Notes: generated by a model from the sequence alone, not told the origin. A stretch of DNA of 40,994 bases from CAYJII01 sp964370225 (GCA_964370225.1 CAYJII010000022.1:1-40994); one strand, 5' to 3'; shown: positions 24,252 to 32,622, counted from the first letter of the stretch. Translations and numbers: made by a program.

Positions 24252-24824
24252 TTATTCACTCATTCCCAATTTAAATGCCGTCAAATTCATTTCAATAAAT
24301 TTTTCGGGGATAATCTTTTTTATTGTTGCAAGCATCTGAGCCTCGTCAATATTGATCGAACCGCTTTTTACAGCAGCGCCTATGAGCGCGACATTCAAAG
24401 CTTTTGTACTATTGCATTTTTCATATATTTCGTCAGCGTTTAATATGGTTAAATTAGAAACTTTGCTTTTTAAGAAGCTTATCATTTCATCTACATCATA
24501 TCCCTTGCCACTTAAGGAAGCGCTAACAGGTTGCAGAGCTTTATCGCTCACTATCATCGTACCACCTTGTTTTAAGTAAGGGAGTGTTCGTACAGCTTCA
24601 GCTGGTTCAAATGCTATGATGATGTCTGCACTACCAAACGGGATTAACGGAGAAAAGCAGTCTCCAATTCGCACATGGCTCACAACGCTACCTCCACGCT
24701 GTGCCATACCAATAGTCTCTGCAGTTCGCACGACATAACCCATGTCCATTGCGGTTTGAGATATCAATTTGGAAGCTAAAACTGTGCCTTGGCCACCGAC
24801 ACCAGTGAGTAAACAATTTAACAT
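24252..24824 (-). CDS. iorB: Indolepyruvate ferredoxin oxidoreductase, beta subunit
   Basis: 190 residues, the typical gamma-domain-type subunit: NCLLTGVGGQGTVLASKLI at the N terminus, then RTAETIGMAQRGGSVVSHVR. With IorA it oxidatively decarboxylates aryl pyruvates from Trp, Phe and Tyr, producing aryl-acetyl-CoA and reduced ferredoxin in the cytosol. ATG 24824 overlaps the iorA stop by 7 bases (ATGTTAA) and has GGGAG upstream; the GTG at 24833 is less suitable. The order iorA-iorB-paaK is tightly packed, pointing to one mRNA. Confidence 0.93.
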   Translation of the reverse strand: MLNCLLTGVGGQGTVLASKLISQTAMDMGYVVRTAETIGMAQRGGSVVSHVRIGDCFSPLIPFGSADIIIAFEPAEAVRTLPYLKQGGTMIVSDKALQPVSASLSGKGYDVDEMISFLKSKVSNLTILNADEIYEKCNSTKALNVALIGAAVKSGSINIDEAQMLATIKKIIPEKFIEMNLTAFKLGMSE

Positions 24825-26611
24825 TTTGAGCACTCCCTTTCTATCGCATTAACAGGACAAACATTTACACATAGTCCACAGCCATAGCATAATGACTTTT
24901 CTATCCTCACAGTATTTCCCTCTGCAAAAATTGCTGGACATCCCAGCTCTTTAATGCATTTTTTGCACGAGATACAGTTTGATTTTATTGCAAACTGAGT
25001 TTTAGGTTTTTCGATAGCGATACATGGCGATTTAAATATTATGACACGCACGCCTTTAGTTTGCATTGCTTTATTGACAATATCGACTGAAGAATTAAAG
25101 TCGAGAGGGTCTACAGTTTCTACAAAATCTACACCAAGTGATTTGACGACATTCTCGATGTTAATCTTAGCGGAAATTTCTCCCATCATAGTAGCTGCAG
25201 TGCCAGGATGTGGTTGGTGGCCTGTCATAGCAGTGGTTTTATTATCAAGTATCGCGATGATAATATCGCTTTGGTTATAAACTGCGTTGACTATCCCTGT
25301 AATACCAGAAGCGAAGAATGTGGAATCTCCAATGAAAGCAAAATTATATTGGTCTGGTGTAATTCTATTTAAACCTTGAGCTATCGTGATGCCGGCGCCC
25401 ATGCACAAACATGTATCCACCATATCAAGTGGGCGTGCATTGCCTAATGTGTAACAGCCAATATCACCTGAGAATACCGCCTCTTTACCTTTTGCAGCAG
25501 TTTTTACTGCATAAAACGACGCTCTATGTGGACATCCTGCGCATAAAACTGGTGGTCGTATAGGAAGCTGAGGGGTTTGTATTGCTGGACTTTCGTTTAG
25601 TGGTACACCAATATATTTTGCGATTGCAGCCTTGACGCTCTCAACTGAGTTTTCGCCAGCAACTGCAATTTCACCTGTGAGTTTGCCGTAAATTTTAGTG
25701 TTAATATTGTATTTGCCACATATATAAATAAGCTCTTTTTCTATGACAGGCTCAAGCTCTTCAATGCATAAAACTGAATCGACTGAACGTAAAAACTCAA
25801 CAGCGATATCTTCTGGGAAAGGGTAGGGTGTAGACACTTTTAGTAGCGATGGATTAACATTAAGTTCACCCAAAGCTTCCCTTGTGTACGCATAGCTGAC
25901 AGAAGCGGTCGCTATGCCGAGTTTTGAGCCAATCACAACAATATTATTTTCGTATTTTGAAAACTCCTTAGATAAAGTTTTTCTTAAATTATCAAGTTTG
26001 ATATGGCATTGATGTGCTAGTTTGGGGAAAATTGTCCATTTTGCATCTTTTACGAAACCTTCGGGGATATTTACGAGTGGAGGTTCAAACAAATCCACCA
26101 TTGAATAGCCGTGACAAATTCTAGTTGTAGGTCTCAATATAACAGGGGTTTGATATTTATGAGAAAATTCAAACGCATCAAACATCATTTTATACGCTTC
26201 TTCCGGTGTGGAAGGATCAAAGATAGGTAGCTTACAAAAGCTTGCAAACTGTCTGGTATCCTGCTCGGTTTGTGATGAAATAGGTCCAGGGTCATCCGCT
26301 ACTACTATAACCATTGCTCCTTTTATACCGATATATGCAAGACTCATTAATGGGTCACTAGCTACATTTAACCCAACTTGTTTCATGGTAACTAATGTAT
26401 ACGCACCAGAATAAGCAGCACCTGCAGCTACTTCTAAGGCAGCTTTTTCGTTTACTGACCACTCAACATATGTGTTTTCGGTTTTATTTTTTGCTACAGT
26501 TTCCAGTATTTCGGTCGACGGAGTACCAGGATAACCTGAAACAAAGTTTACACCAGCGGCAATTGCGCCCATGGCAATAGCTTGATTTCCCATCAAAAAT
26601 TTTAAAGACAT
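24818..26611 (-). CDS. iorA: Indolepyruvate ferredoxin oxidoreductase, alpha subunit
   Basis: 597 residues. The N-terminal pyrimidine-binding domain has GYPGTPSTEILE and the central part is followed by the thiamine diphosphate domain with CAGCPHRASFYA, GDIGCYTLG and the GDSTFFASGITGI motif. The C-terminal ferredoxin domain has two 4Fe-4S motifs, CISCKKCIKELGCP and CYGCGLCVNVCP. This is the complete IorA architecture. ATG 26611 follows GGAGG with 4-5 base spacing; the frame upstream to 26623 lies over that site. It is preceded by an MFS transporter 39 bases away, likely in the same operon. Confidence 0.95.
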   Translation of the reverse strand: MSLKFLMGNQAIAMGAIAAGVNFVSGYPGTPSTEILETVAKNKTENTYVEWSVNEKAALEVAAGAAYSGAYTLVTMKQVGLNVASDPLMSLAYIGIKGAMVIVVADDPGPISSQTEQDTRQFASFCKLPIFDPSTPEEAYKMMFDAFEFSHKYQTPVILRPTTRICHGYSMVDLFEPPLVNIPEGFVKDAKWTIFPKLAHQCHIKLDNLRKTLSKEFSKYENNIVVIGSKLGIATASVSYAYTREALGELNVNPSLLKVSTPYPFPEDIAVEFLRSVDSVLCIEELEPVIEKELIYICGKYNINTKIYGKLTGEIAVAGENSVESVKAAIAKYIGVPLNESPAIQTPQLPIRPPVLCAGCPHRASFYAVKTAAKGKEAVFSGDIGCYTLGNARPLDMVDTCLCMGAGITIAQGLNRITPDQYNFAFIGDSTFFASGITGIVNAVYNQSDIIIAILDNKTTAMTGHQPHPGTAATMMGEISAKINIENVVKSLGVDFVETVDPLDFNSSVDIVNKAMQTKGVRVIIFKSPCIAIEKPKTQFAIKSNCISCKKCIKELGCPAIFAEGNTVRIEKSLCYGCGLCVNVCPVNAIERECSKC

Positions 26612-26650
26612 ACTTACCTCCATATAAATTTATTTTTATCTATATGCTAA

Positions 26651-27817
26651 TTATAGCGTTTTTTTCCAATTTTTACAGCAAACAAAGATTATCGGGAATA
26701 CAAGCGCACTGATGATACCAATGATTAAAAAAGCTGGTCTTAAATTGCTATCAAAAATGTCGATGAGCCCACCCATGAGTATGGGGCCTAATGTCATACC
26801 GATGCTATAAACTGATTGATAAAATCCCATCGCCGTAGTTTTTACTTGCGCATCAGCCGATTTTAATGTCATAGTCATCATACTGCTTGAGATGAGACTG
26901 TAGCTAAATCCACAGATGAGCTGTAAAAAATATATTACTGTCAAATGTTCATTAAAGAACATGCTAGCACAGTAGAGCGCCATTGCTCCAAACCCCAGAT
27001 ATAGGCAGTTTTTGCTACCGAGTTTGTCTGCGTAACCTTTCCGAACAAACATTGAGCCTCCCAAACAGCCGATAGTGTATAATGCGGATGTAGCTCCGAG
27101 AGAAAATCCGTTTGCACCAAGCTCTTTTGCCATTTGCTGCGAAAAATTAACAGCAGTTGCAAAGACGATAAGGTTGCTGATTGAAGTAAAGATTGAGTAC
27201 AGCCAAAGTGATTTATTCTTTGCCACAGAGACAAGCCCTGATAATGTAAGTGAGGATTTTGCTTTTATCTGATTAGGTATGAAAAATGACAATCCCAGCC
27301 CTAGTGCACCGACAATACAGCTTGCGATGAAAAGAGGCGTGATACCTGTAGTTTCATACAATAGCCCACCGACTATATAAGCTGTCAGTATACCTATATT
27401 ATTTGCAGCCATTATACTTCCGACTGCCTTTGATGCTTCGGAATCCTTATAAAAGCTGCTGTATAGCACGGTAAAGCTAATCCAAGCAGAACTAGCCATA
27501 CCCGAAACAGCATTTGCTGCAAATAGTAGTGGTGTTGAGGGGAATATCATTAAACCGACTGATGATATTGCTGCAAAGAATAGACCAAATCTAATTATTA
27601 GCATGTGGTTTTGTAGATAGTCCGCTAAGATTCCGAGTGGTATTCTTAAAATCATTTGAGTTAAGCCGTATGCCCCAACAATAAATCCTACTGCGAATGC
27701 GCCCACCTTTAGTGCGAGAAGATGCGGAGTTAAAAAAGGGATATACACGTATTGTGCAAACCAAAACATTGCTGCGACGATAAAAAATATTACGCGATTT
27801 GTAGTATTTTGCTTCAT
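26651..27817 (-). CDS. MFS transporter
   Basis: 388 residues with about 12 hydrophobic segments. The first-loop motif region reads YGLTQMILRIPLGILADYLQ, a form of the MFS GxLaDrxGrr signature, and the second half begins around SLTLSGLVSVAKNKSLWLYS. It is the first gene before iorA-iorB-paaK, so a substrate or product of aromatic acid metabolism is a reasonable guess; the family match itself gives no substrate. ATG 27817 has AGG upstream. A promoter with an operator-like repeat lies ahead (27852-27887). Confidence 0.85.
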   Translation of the reverse strand: MKQNTTNRVIFFIVAAMFWFAQYVYIPFLTPHLLALKVGAFAVGFIVGAYGLTQMILRIPLGILADYLQNHMLIIRFGLFFAAISSVGLMIFPSTPLLFAANAVSGMASSAWISFTVLYSSFYKDSEASKAVGSIMAANNIGILTAYIVGGLLYETTGITPLFIASCIVGALGLGLSFFIPNQIKAKSSLTLSGLVSVAKNKSLWLYSIFTSISNLIVFATAVNFSQQMAKELGANGFSLGATSALYTIGCLGGSMFVRKGYADKLGSKNCLYLGFGAMALYCASMFFNEHLTVIYFLQLICGFSYSLISSSMMTMTLKSADAQVKTTAMGFYQSVYSIGMTLGPILMGGLIDIFDSNLRPAFLIIGIISALVFPIIFVCCKNWKKTL

Positions 27818-27851
27818 AACTATACCTATTCTCTCAGTTTAATACACGTAC

Positions 27852-27887
27852 TATGCATATTATGCATAAATCTAATGGTTTTTGTAA
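27852..27887 (-). promoter_or_regulatory. Candidate promoter and operator of the MFS-iorAB-paaK operon
   Basis: On the minus strand: TTACAA (27887-27882), a 17-base spacer and CATAAT (27864-27859). Overlapping the -10 is TATGCATA-T-TATGCATA (27852-27868), two copies of a palindromic octamer forming one 17-base palindrome, which looks like a repressor site. Confidence 0.45.
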
Positions 27888-27932
27888 TTTCATTCTTTTA
27901 ATTATAGTGGAATTTTTGTGAAAAGTCAATTA

Positions 27933-27978
27933 CATAAGGCTGTGTTAAAAGACAATTGTCCTTTAACACAGCCTTATG
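27933..27978. repeat. 46-base near-perfect palindrome after the antiporter operon
   Basis: CATAAGGCTGTGTTAAA and its complement flank a central GACAATTGTC; only one pair (27950/27961) is mismatched, and there is no real loop. It lies between the stop of the antiporter operon (28021, minus) and the MFS operon. It may terminate the antiporter mRNA, but no T-run follows on the minus strand. Confidence 0.6.
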
Positions 27979-28020
27979 AGCATAATGAATATTTATGAAT
28001 AAAGTTGTATATATCATTGC

Positions 28021-29610
28021 TTATATTTGTAAAGAGAGTGTAATTGTAACTGTGATGTAAAACACGAGTATTGCCATGACAATTTGCTGAAAATCTAGCG
28101 AAAGCTTTCTTAGTTTTTCTAAAGCATTGTTTTTACAAATTAAATGTCTATACACCAAAAAAGCAAGGGTGCTGCTGATTATGTAGATTATAGTCTTTTG
28201 TAGATATAAATCAAGCTTTATTGTAAAGTTCGTATCAAAAATCAGACCCATTAAATCTGCACCAAAGATGCCACAGATAATGCATGTAACTCCTAAAAGT
28301 AGAATGGCTGCATTTTTTTGTCGTGGCTGTGGTACATTTGCTTGCTTTTTACCAATTAGCATGTGGGAGTACTTAATAAATGTTAGGATTGTACCAAAGT
28401 TTATTATAATAATGATAATTTCGATAGGGCTATCTTTTACCCCGTCGAGTATAAAATATTTTGAGATGCTCCCATTAAATAAAGGCGCGCCTGTTATGCC
28501 AAGTATACCAAGTATCGTAGCAAAGGAAGTCAGGGGCATGGTTTTAAATACACCACGGATTTCGTGCATATTTCTAGTGTGGTACTGTTTTATAATCATG
28601 CCTGCGGATAAAAATAATAGTGACTTAAACAATGCGTGACAGAGAATGTGATATATTGCACCATATGTAGAAATTTCACTCGAGGAGGTAAGCCCCAATG
28701 TTATTAGTCCTATTTGAGATATGGTTGAAAATGCGAGCAATAGTTTTATGTCAGTTTGCGATAATGCCATAGTAAAGCCTATTACTGCAGTTAATGTACC
28801 AATTAGCATAAAAAACTGCGAAAAATCTATTGCAGGCTTAAATAAATTTGTAAACACAAAGAAGAGGTAAATTCCATTTTTGACGTATAGTCCCGATAAA
28901 ATTGCAGACACTGCAGAGGGTGCGCTTGGTGTGCCATGAGCCCGTGGTAGCCAGCTGAAAAGTGGGAAAAATGCACTTTTTAGACAGATTGCAGTCATAA
29001 TAAATGCGAAAGGTGCTACTAAGCTTTCTGGGGCTACAAGCGGCAGCATTTCTCGAATTTTAGTGATGGAGAGCACACCGAAAATTTTATATAAATAACC
29101 GATACCAAATAAGTAAAAAAGCATACATACTACTTGCGAAAAAAGATATACTATACCATCATACATCGAGCGTATATCTCGTTTGTACATTATTAGTATA
29201 GCCACAACAATAGTAGCGACTTCAAGTAGAACATATATATTAAATAAATCGTCTGACAAAAAAACGCCGCAGAGTAAACCTTGCAAAATTAAGAAGAGCA
29301 TTACAAACTTTTTATTAAAAAATTCTTCGTACATCGTGTAGATAAACGCGACAGAAAATAAAAATATTGATACACCGATAAGAGCTATCGAAATTCGATT
29401 TGCAACTAGTTCAATGCCCATGAGTGAATTTGTCGCTCCAAAAACATTGCGCATTTCTCCGACGATAAGTATGTCACTTAGAACATGCAAAAAAAGCACG
29501 AAAAGTGAGGCTTCAACAAGGATTACGAGTATTCGCAGTGGCGTTTTGGGAATAGCGTAGATTATTACGCCAAATATGATTGGTATCACTACAAAATATA
29601 GTAATGTCAT
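28021..29610 (-). CDS. mrpD: Mrp-type cation/proton antiporter subunit D (NuoM/NuoN-like)
   Basis: 529 residues, about 14 membrane helices, of the proton-conducting subunit family shared with complex I. Recognisable stretches are the helix with LLEVATIVVAILIMYKRD (the conserved Glu on helix 5), AICLKSAFFPLFSWLPRAHG with the helix 7 lysine, and AFSTISQIGLITLGL. It is the only large antiporter-like subunit in the operon; no MrpA-type partner is seen. It overlaps the subunit C gene by one base (TAATG). The protein sits in the cytoplasmic membrane and exchanges H+ for Na+ or K+ as part of the complex. Slightly longer than most MrpD. Confidence 0.88.
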   Translation of the reverse strand: MTLLYFVVIPIIFGVIIYAIPKTPLRILVILVEASLFVLFLHVLSDILIVGEMRNVFGATNSLMGIELVANRISIALIGVSIFLFSVAFIYTMYEEFFNKKFVMLFLILQGLLCGVFLSDDLFNIYVLLEVATIVVAILIMYKRDIRSMYDGIVYLFSQVVCMLFYLFGIGYLYKIFGVLSITKIREMLPLVAPESLVAPFAFIMTAICLKSAFFPLFSWLPRAHGTPSAPSAVSAILSGLYVKNGIYLFFVFTNLFKPAIDFSQFFMLIGTLTAVIGFTMALSQTDIKLLLAFSTISQIGLITLGLTSSSEISTYGAIYHILCHALFKSLLFLSAGMIIKQYHTRNMHEIRGVFKTMPLTSFATILGILGITGAPLFNGSISKYFILDGVKDSPIEIIIIIINFGTILTFIKYSHMLIGKKQANVPQPRQKNAAILLLGVTCIICGIFGADLMGLIFDTNFTIKLDLYLQKTIIYIISSTLAFLVYRHLICKNNALEKLRKLSLDFQQIVMAILVFYITVTITLSLQI

Positions 29611-29957
29611 TAAAATTTGTCCATCCTTTTTTTGTGAATTGCTTTCCAGTCAGAGTTACCGTATAAGTGGTATAGATTAATAAACATACACAAAGAGATT
29701 GCTGTAACAGCAACACCTATAACTATTGCGGTAATCATCAAAGCTTGTGGGAGCGGGTCAGAAACTGCGTTAGTTGTAACATCAATTGGAGGAGTATCCT
29801 CAGTGGTAGCAAACATTGTAAGATAAAACGTTATTGCAGCTACTTCCATGATACCGATACAAATTATAGTTTTTAGTATACGTTTACTACTGAAAATCCC
29901 AGCTACTCCAATGAAAAATAAGGCTATAGAAACATTTTCACCTGTTAAAAAATCCAT
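29610..29957 (-). CDS. mrpC: Mrp-type antiporter subunit C (NuoK-like)
   Basis: 115 residues with three membrane helices. Family features are FIGVAGIFSSKRILKTIICIGIMEVA with the membrane glutamate, and DPLPQALMITAIVIGVAVTA, the segment shared with NuoK. ATG follows GAGGTG. It stands between subunits B and D in the order usual for Mrp operons. Confidence 0.9.
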   Translation of the reverse strand: MDFLTGENVSIALFFIGVAGIFSSKRILKTIICIGIMEVAAITFYLTMFATTEDTPPIDVTTNAVSDPLPQALMITAIVIGVAVTAISLCMFINLYHLYGNSDWKAIHKKRMDKF

Positions 29958-29989
29958 ATTATCACCTCGTTATCATTTTTAGATTATGT

Positions 29990-30667
29990 TTAGATGTCTT
30001 CATAATGTACAAATCTGTAAAAGACAATTGTAAGTCCGCAAAATACCTTTAACCCAATAAGTAAATTCATTATTATCAAATAAGCAACATTGTATTTTGT
30101 ATAGCTAAAGTATAAATTTGATACAGCAAAAAAGATAGCTATTGCTGCTATGAGCAAAAATAGTATTTTTTCTAGTCGCTCATACGCAAGAAAGTTTATA
30201 ACTTTTTTGGGGCGAACCAAATATACACAGACAAAAGCTGCACATAATGCTGCACCGCCCTGAAAACCACCACCTGGAGTATTATGTCCGTTTACAATTA
30301 GATAAATGCCTAGCATTAATATAATTGGAATAAGCAAAGCAATACCATTTAATGATGAATTTTTCACATCTTGTGGTAGCTCTTTGATTTTAGGAGTAGG
30401 CAAAATATCGTGCTCATGGCGTGAAAAGTGAATCACTCCCATAACACTAACCAAAAGCATCAGCGCCTCGAAAATTGTGTCAAACACACGATAATTTAGG
30501 TAAATGGAAGCAACAGAATTATTGGCGTTAGTGTCAGCGAAATAATTTTCGATAATAAGATTAAATAGCTCAGGAGTTTCGATAGCAGTAGTGTCAAATG
30601 ATACGAATAAAGTTACCACACCAGCGATTATCGCAAGAGCAAAGCCAAATATGCGTGAATAATTCAT
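29990..30667 (-). CDS. mrpB: Mrp-type antiporter subunit B with extra N-terminal segment
   Basis: 225 residues. The C-terminal two thirds form an MnhB domain: ALLIPIILMLGIYLIVNGHNTPGGGFQGGA with its glycine-rich signature, then further membrane helices to the end. The first 90 residues (a helix, a short polar loop, then YRVFDTIFEALMLLVSVMGV) match the small MbhE-like part that in full Mrp operons forms the end of MrpA. The gene therefore looks like a natural fusion of the MrpA C-terminal helices with MrpB. GGAGGTG precedes ATG. Confidence 0.85.
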   Translation of the reverse strand: MNYSRIFGFALAIIAGVVTLFVSFDTTAIETPELFNLIIENYFADTNANNSVASIYLNYRVFDTIFEALMLLVSVMGVIHFSRHEHDILPTPKIKELPQDVKNSSLNGIALLIPIILMLGIYLIVNGHNTPGGGFQGGAALCAAFVCVYLVRPKKVINFLAYERLEKILFLLIAAIAIFFAVSNLYFSYTKYNVAYLIIMNLLIGLKVFCGLTIVFYRFVHYEDI

Positions 30668-30684
30668 AACTCACCTCCAAAAAA

Positions 30685-31239
30685 TTATGTATCTGCAAAC
30701 ATGTCTGTTTCAATAGTTTTAAAATTAACGCGACTCTCAGAAAAAGTTTTGGAAAGCAAACTTTTTAGCGCATGCATATGCAAATCTGCCTCTAATCCAT
30801 ATATGGTGACTTTCTTTTTATCTTTGAGTAAAATTAAGTCGTATAGATGTTCTGATGCGATACTTTCCGGAGATTGCCATGAAAAGACAACTTGTGCTTC
30901 AAGGTCGTTATTAGCGCAGTACTGCATAATCTTTGAAACAATATCCTCAACTTCACTTCTCATTTTATAATCGCTTATTCGATCTTTATCCGCTGTAGTG
31001 AAAAAAATGTAAAAAGCACGGTGCTTTTTAAGCGCCACAATATATAAGATTGTGGATAACGCACTCCCTATAACTGCTTCTGCAACTGCAACATCAGGAG
31101 CGTGATATAGTAGATAGCAAAATGATGCTAAAAGCGAAAAAGCTCCGAGCGCTATGATGATGCGCTTATAATTTCTACAACTAACTATGTATAATGCGGT
31201 AATTATCATTAGGGCAAATATCAGTTTATCCGCTATCAT
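30685..31239 (-). CDS. MbhD-like antiporter subunit (DUF4040) with long soluble tail
   Basis: 184 residues. The first 75 have three membrane helices with the DUF4040 motif HAPDVAVAEAVIGSALSTIL, equivalent to part of the MrpA C terminus or to MbhD of membrane hydrogenases. The remaining 105 residues are soluble and charged with no family I recognise, an extension not usual for this subunit, which is normally about 80-100 residues. ATG 31239 is chosen because GGAGG stands 9 bases ahead; the ATG at 31248 touches that site. It overlaps the subunit G gene by 14 bases. Confidence 0.8.
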   Translation of the reverse strand: MIADKLIFALMIITALYIVSCRNYKRIIIALGAFSLLASFCYLLYHAPDVAVAEAVIGSALSTILYIVALKKHRAFYIFFTTADKDRISDYKMRSEVEDIVSKIMQYCANNDLEAQVVFSWQSPESIASEHLYDLILLKDKKKVTIYGLEADLHMHALKSLLSKTFSESRVNFKTIETDMFADT

Positions 31240-31534
31240 CTTCGTCATCCTCCTTTAGCTTATATCCTGAAAAGAATGCTGAGGAAGCAATTGAAGAGGT
31301 CACCAGTGGGTTTATTATTAGGATTAGTGCTAGTATAAGCATAACTTTTAGCGTGAACCAAGAAAACCCACTTAGTATTATTACTCCTAATAAAATTGTG
31401 ATAAGACCTACAGTGTCAATATCCGCAGCTGACAAAAGTCTAGCGTAAAAATTGTGAAAACGAGATATGCCTAAAAGTCCGATAAGTATAAAAAAAATGC
31501 CTATTACAATTAATGAATAGCCTATAATTTGCAT
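31226..31534 (-). CDS. mrpG: Mrp-type antiporter subunit G
   Basis: 102 residues, three membrane helices. It shows the family's LIGLLGISRFHNFYARLLSAADIDTVG pattern, in which a conserved arginine and histidine follow the first helix. GGAGA stands 7 bases ahead of ATG. The C-terminal acidic end (EDDEDDSG) is soluble. Separated from subunit F by an unusually long 113-base gap containing a hairpin. Confidence 0.88.
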   Translation of the reverse strand: MQIIGYSLIVIGIFFILIGLLGISRFHNFYARLLSAADIDTVGLITILLGVIILSGFSWFTLKVMLILALILIINPLVTSSIASSAFFSGYKLKEDDEDDSG

Positions 31535-31595
31535 AAAAAATCTCCAATCTTTTAGGTGTAAATAACCAAAATAATATTTTTGGCATAATATTGAA

Positions 31596-31623
31596 ATATT
31601 AATGCACTAAATAGCATTAATAT
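31596..31623. other. Hairpin in the mrpF-mrpG intercistronic gap
   Basis: ATATTAATGC and GCATTAATAT form a perfect 10-bp stem around an 8-base loop inside the 113-base gap between the subunit F stop and subunit G start. Elsewhere in this operon genes touch or overlap. Confidence 0.5.
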
Positions 31624-31647
31624 ACTGAAGATACAAATTAATAAAAA

Positions 31648-31899
31648 CTACTTCTTTTTACTCAAAAACTTTGAAATTGAGGTAGTTCCAACAAAGCCTA
31701 GCATTGCGAAAACAAGTCCGATGTCAAGATAAAATGATTGTCCGTTGACGTAAGAATATAGTATGATTATTATGATAATTTTACTGCAAAGTAAAGAAAA
31801 ACCGAGCAATCTATCCCATAACGAAGGTCCTATTATTATGCGAAATCCGCTGATAAAAGCTGCGATAATTAATATAATTATAATGATGTTAATGAACAT
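31648..31899 (-). CDS. mrpF: Mrp-type antiporter subunit F
   Basis: 83 residues with three membrane helices and the family motif FRIIIGPSLWDRLLGFSL after the first helix, where the Pro and Asp are conserved. ATG 31899 is preferred because GGAGG lies 5 bases ahead; the ATG at 31911 overlaps the preceding stop codon and has no site of its own. Confidence 0.88.
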   Translation of the reverse strand: MFINIIIIILIIAAFISGFRIIIGPSLWDRLLGFSLLCSKIIIIIILYSYVNGQSFYLDIGLVFAMLGFVGTTSISKFLSKKK

Positions 31900-31910
31900 A
31901 TCTGCCTCCA

Positions 31911-32408
31911 TTATCTTTTGGTAATATTGTGTTTATATCCTTCCATTTCTATTAGCAAAGGCTCAAATGTTTCTCCGGGATTTTTATTCTCGGAGTGCAT
32001 TGTGAGCACAGTCAGAGTGCCATCAGTGTTATCAACGGTAATCGTGCCAGGAGTAAGTGTTATTGACGTAGCTAAAATATTGTGTAGGTACACATTTTTT
32101 ATATTAGGGTTTATCTTATTCGTAACAAAGCTTAAATTTACTTTCCCAGTAATGATAGCGATTGTCGCTTTAATCCCACTGATATAGATTTCCTTAAACA
32201 AAAATAGTACGTACTTAATAAATTTTAAAGGTGGTAGCATAAACGCTTTTGTATAGCTGAAATCCAGCAAATAGCTTGTGGTGAAAAGGCAAATAGCACT
32301 GACTATTATTCCAGAGATAATGTTAAACAAGCTAGCACCATCGTTCATAATAAGCCAAGCGGAAAATAATATTATTGAAGCAGCTGATTTTTTAAGAATA
32401 TTTAACAC
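31911..32408 (-). CDS. mrpE: Mrp-type antiporter subunit E
   Basis: 165 residues: two N-terminal membrane helices, then FKEIYISGIKATIAIITGK and the soluble domain with the strongly conserved ILATSITLTPGTITVD. It starts with GTG at 32408, 7 bases after GGAGGTG. First gene of the operon, with a promoter directly upstream. MrpE is an accessory subunit in the membrane complex. Confidence 0.9.
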   Translation of the reverse strand: MLNILKKSAASIILFSAWLIMNDGASLFNIISGIIVSAICLFTTSYLLDFSYTKAFMLPPLKFIKYVLFLFKEIYISGIKATIAIITGKVNLSFVTNKINPNIKNVYLHNILATSITLTPGTITVDNTDGTLTVLTMHSENKNPGETFEPLLIEMEGYKHNITKR

Positions 32409-32443
32409 TATTACACCTCCAAGTTATATTGTGTTCACGTTAA

Positions 32444-32471
32444 TTATAACAAAAACTAACAAAAAATTCAA
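32444..32471 (-). promoter_or_regulatory. Promoter of the Mrp operon
   Basis: On the minus strand: TTGAAT (32471-32466), a 16-base spacer and TATAAT (32449-32444), 36 bases before the GTG start of subunit E. Confidence 0.6.
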
Positions 32472-32548
32472 GATTTTTTATAGATATTTTCAGAGAGCTA
32501 AAGTATATGATTATTTTTGTACAAATTGTATGTCTTAAAGTCTTTTAA

Positions 32549-32576
32549 TTCACATGATATTATGTTAAAATATAAT
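32549..32576 (+). promoter_or_regulatory. Promoter of the HD-GYP/FecR/cyclase operon
   Basis: TTCACA (32549-32554), a 16-base spacer and TATAAT (32571-32576). It is divergent from the Mrp promoter, the two -10 boxes being about 120 bases apart. Confidence 0.6.
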
Positions 32577-32622
32577 TGGGTATGGAAATTACTTTTTGAG
32601 AAGAATTGGGGGCTTAAAAAAG

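Noticed and set aside
23018..27817. Aerobic phenylacetate degradation (paa) cluster
   Set aside because: Only paaK is present, with no epoxidase or ring-opening genes; the IorAB partners point to anaerobic oxo-acid metabolism.
28268..28639. 123-codon plus-strand frame
   Set aside because: Antisense to mrpD; a Cys-containing frame without a start signal or promoter.
28021..32408. Membrane-bound hydrogenase operon
   Set aside because: The subunit order recalls Mbh, but no hydrogenase large/small subunit or ferredoxin-type subunit is present, so only an antiporter module is supported.
32409..32622. Cyclic di-GMP riboswitch ahead of the HD-GYP gene
   Set aside because: No conserved GEMM core or stable folded region is recognisable; only promoters are seen.
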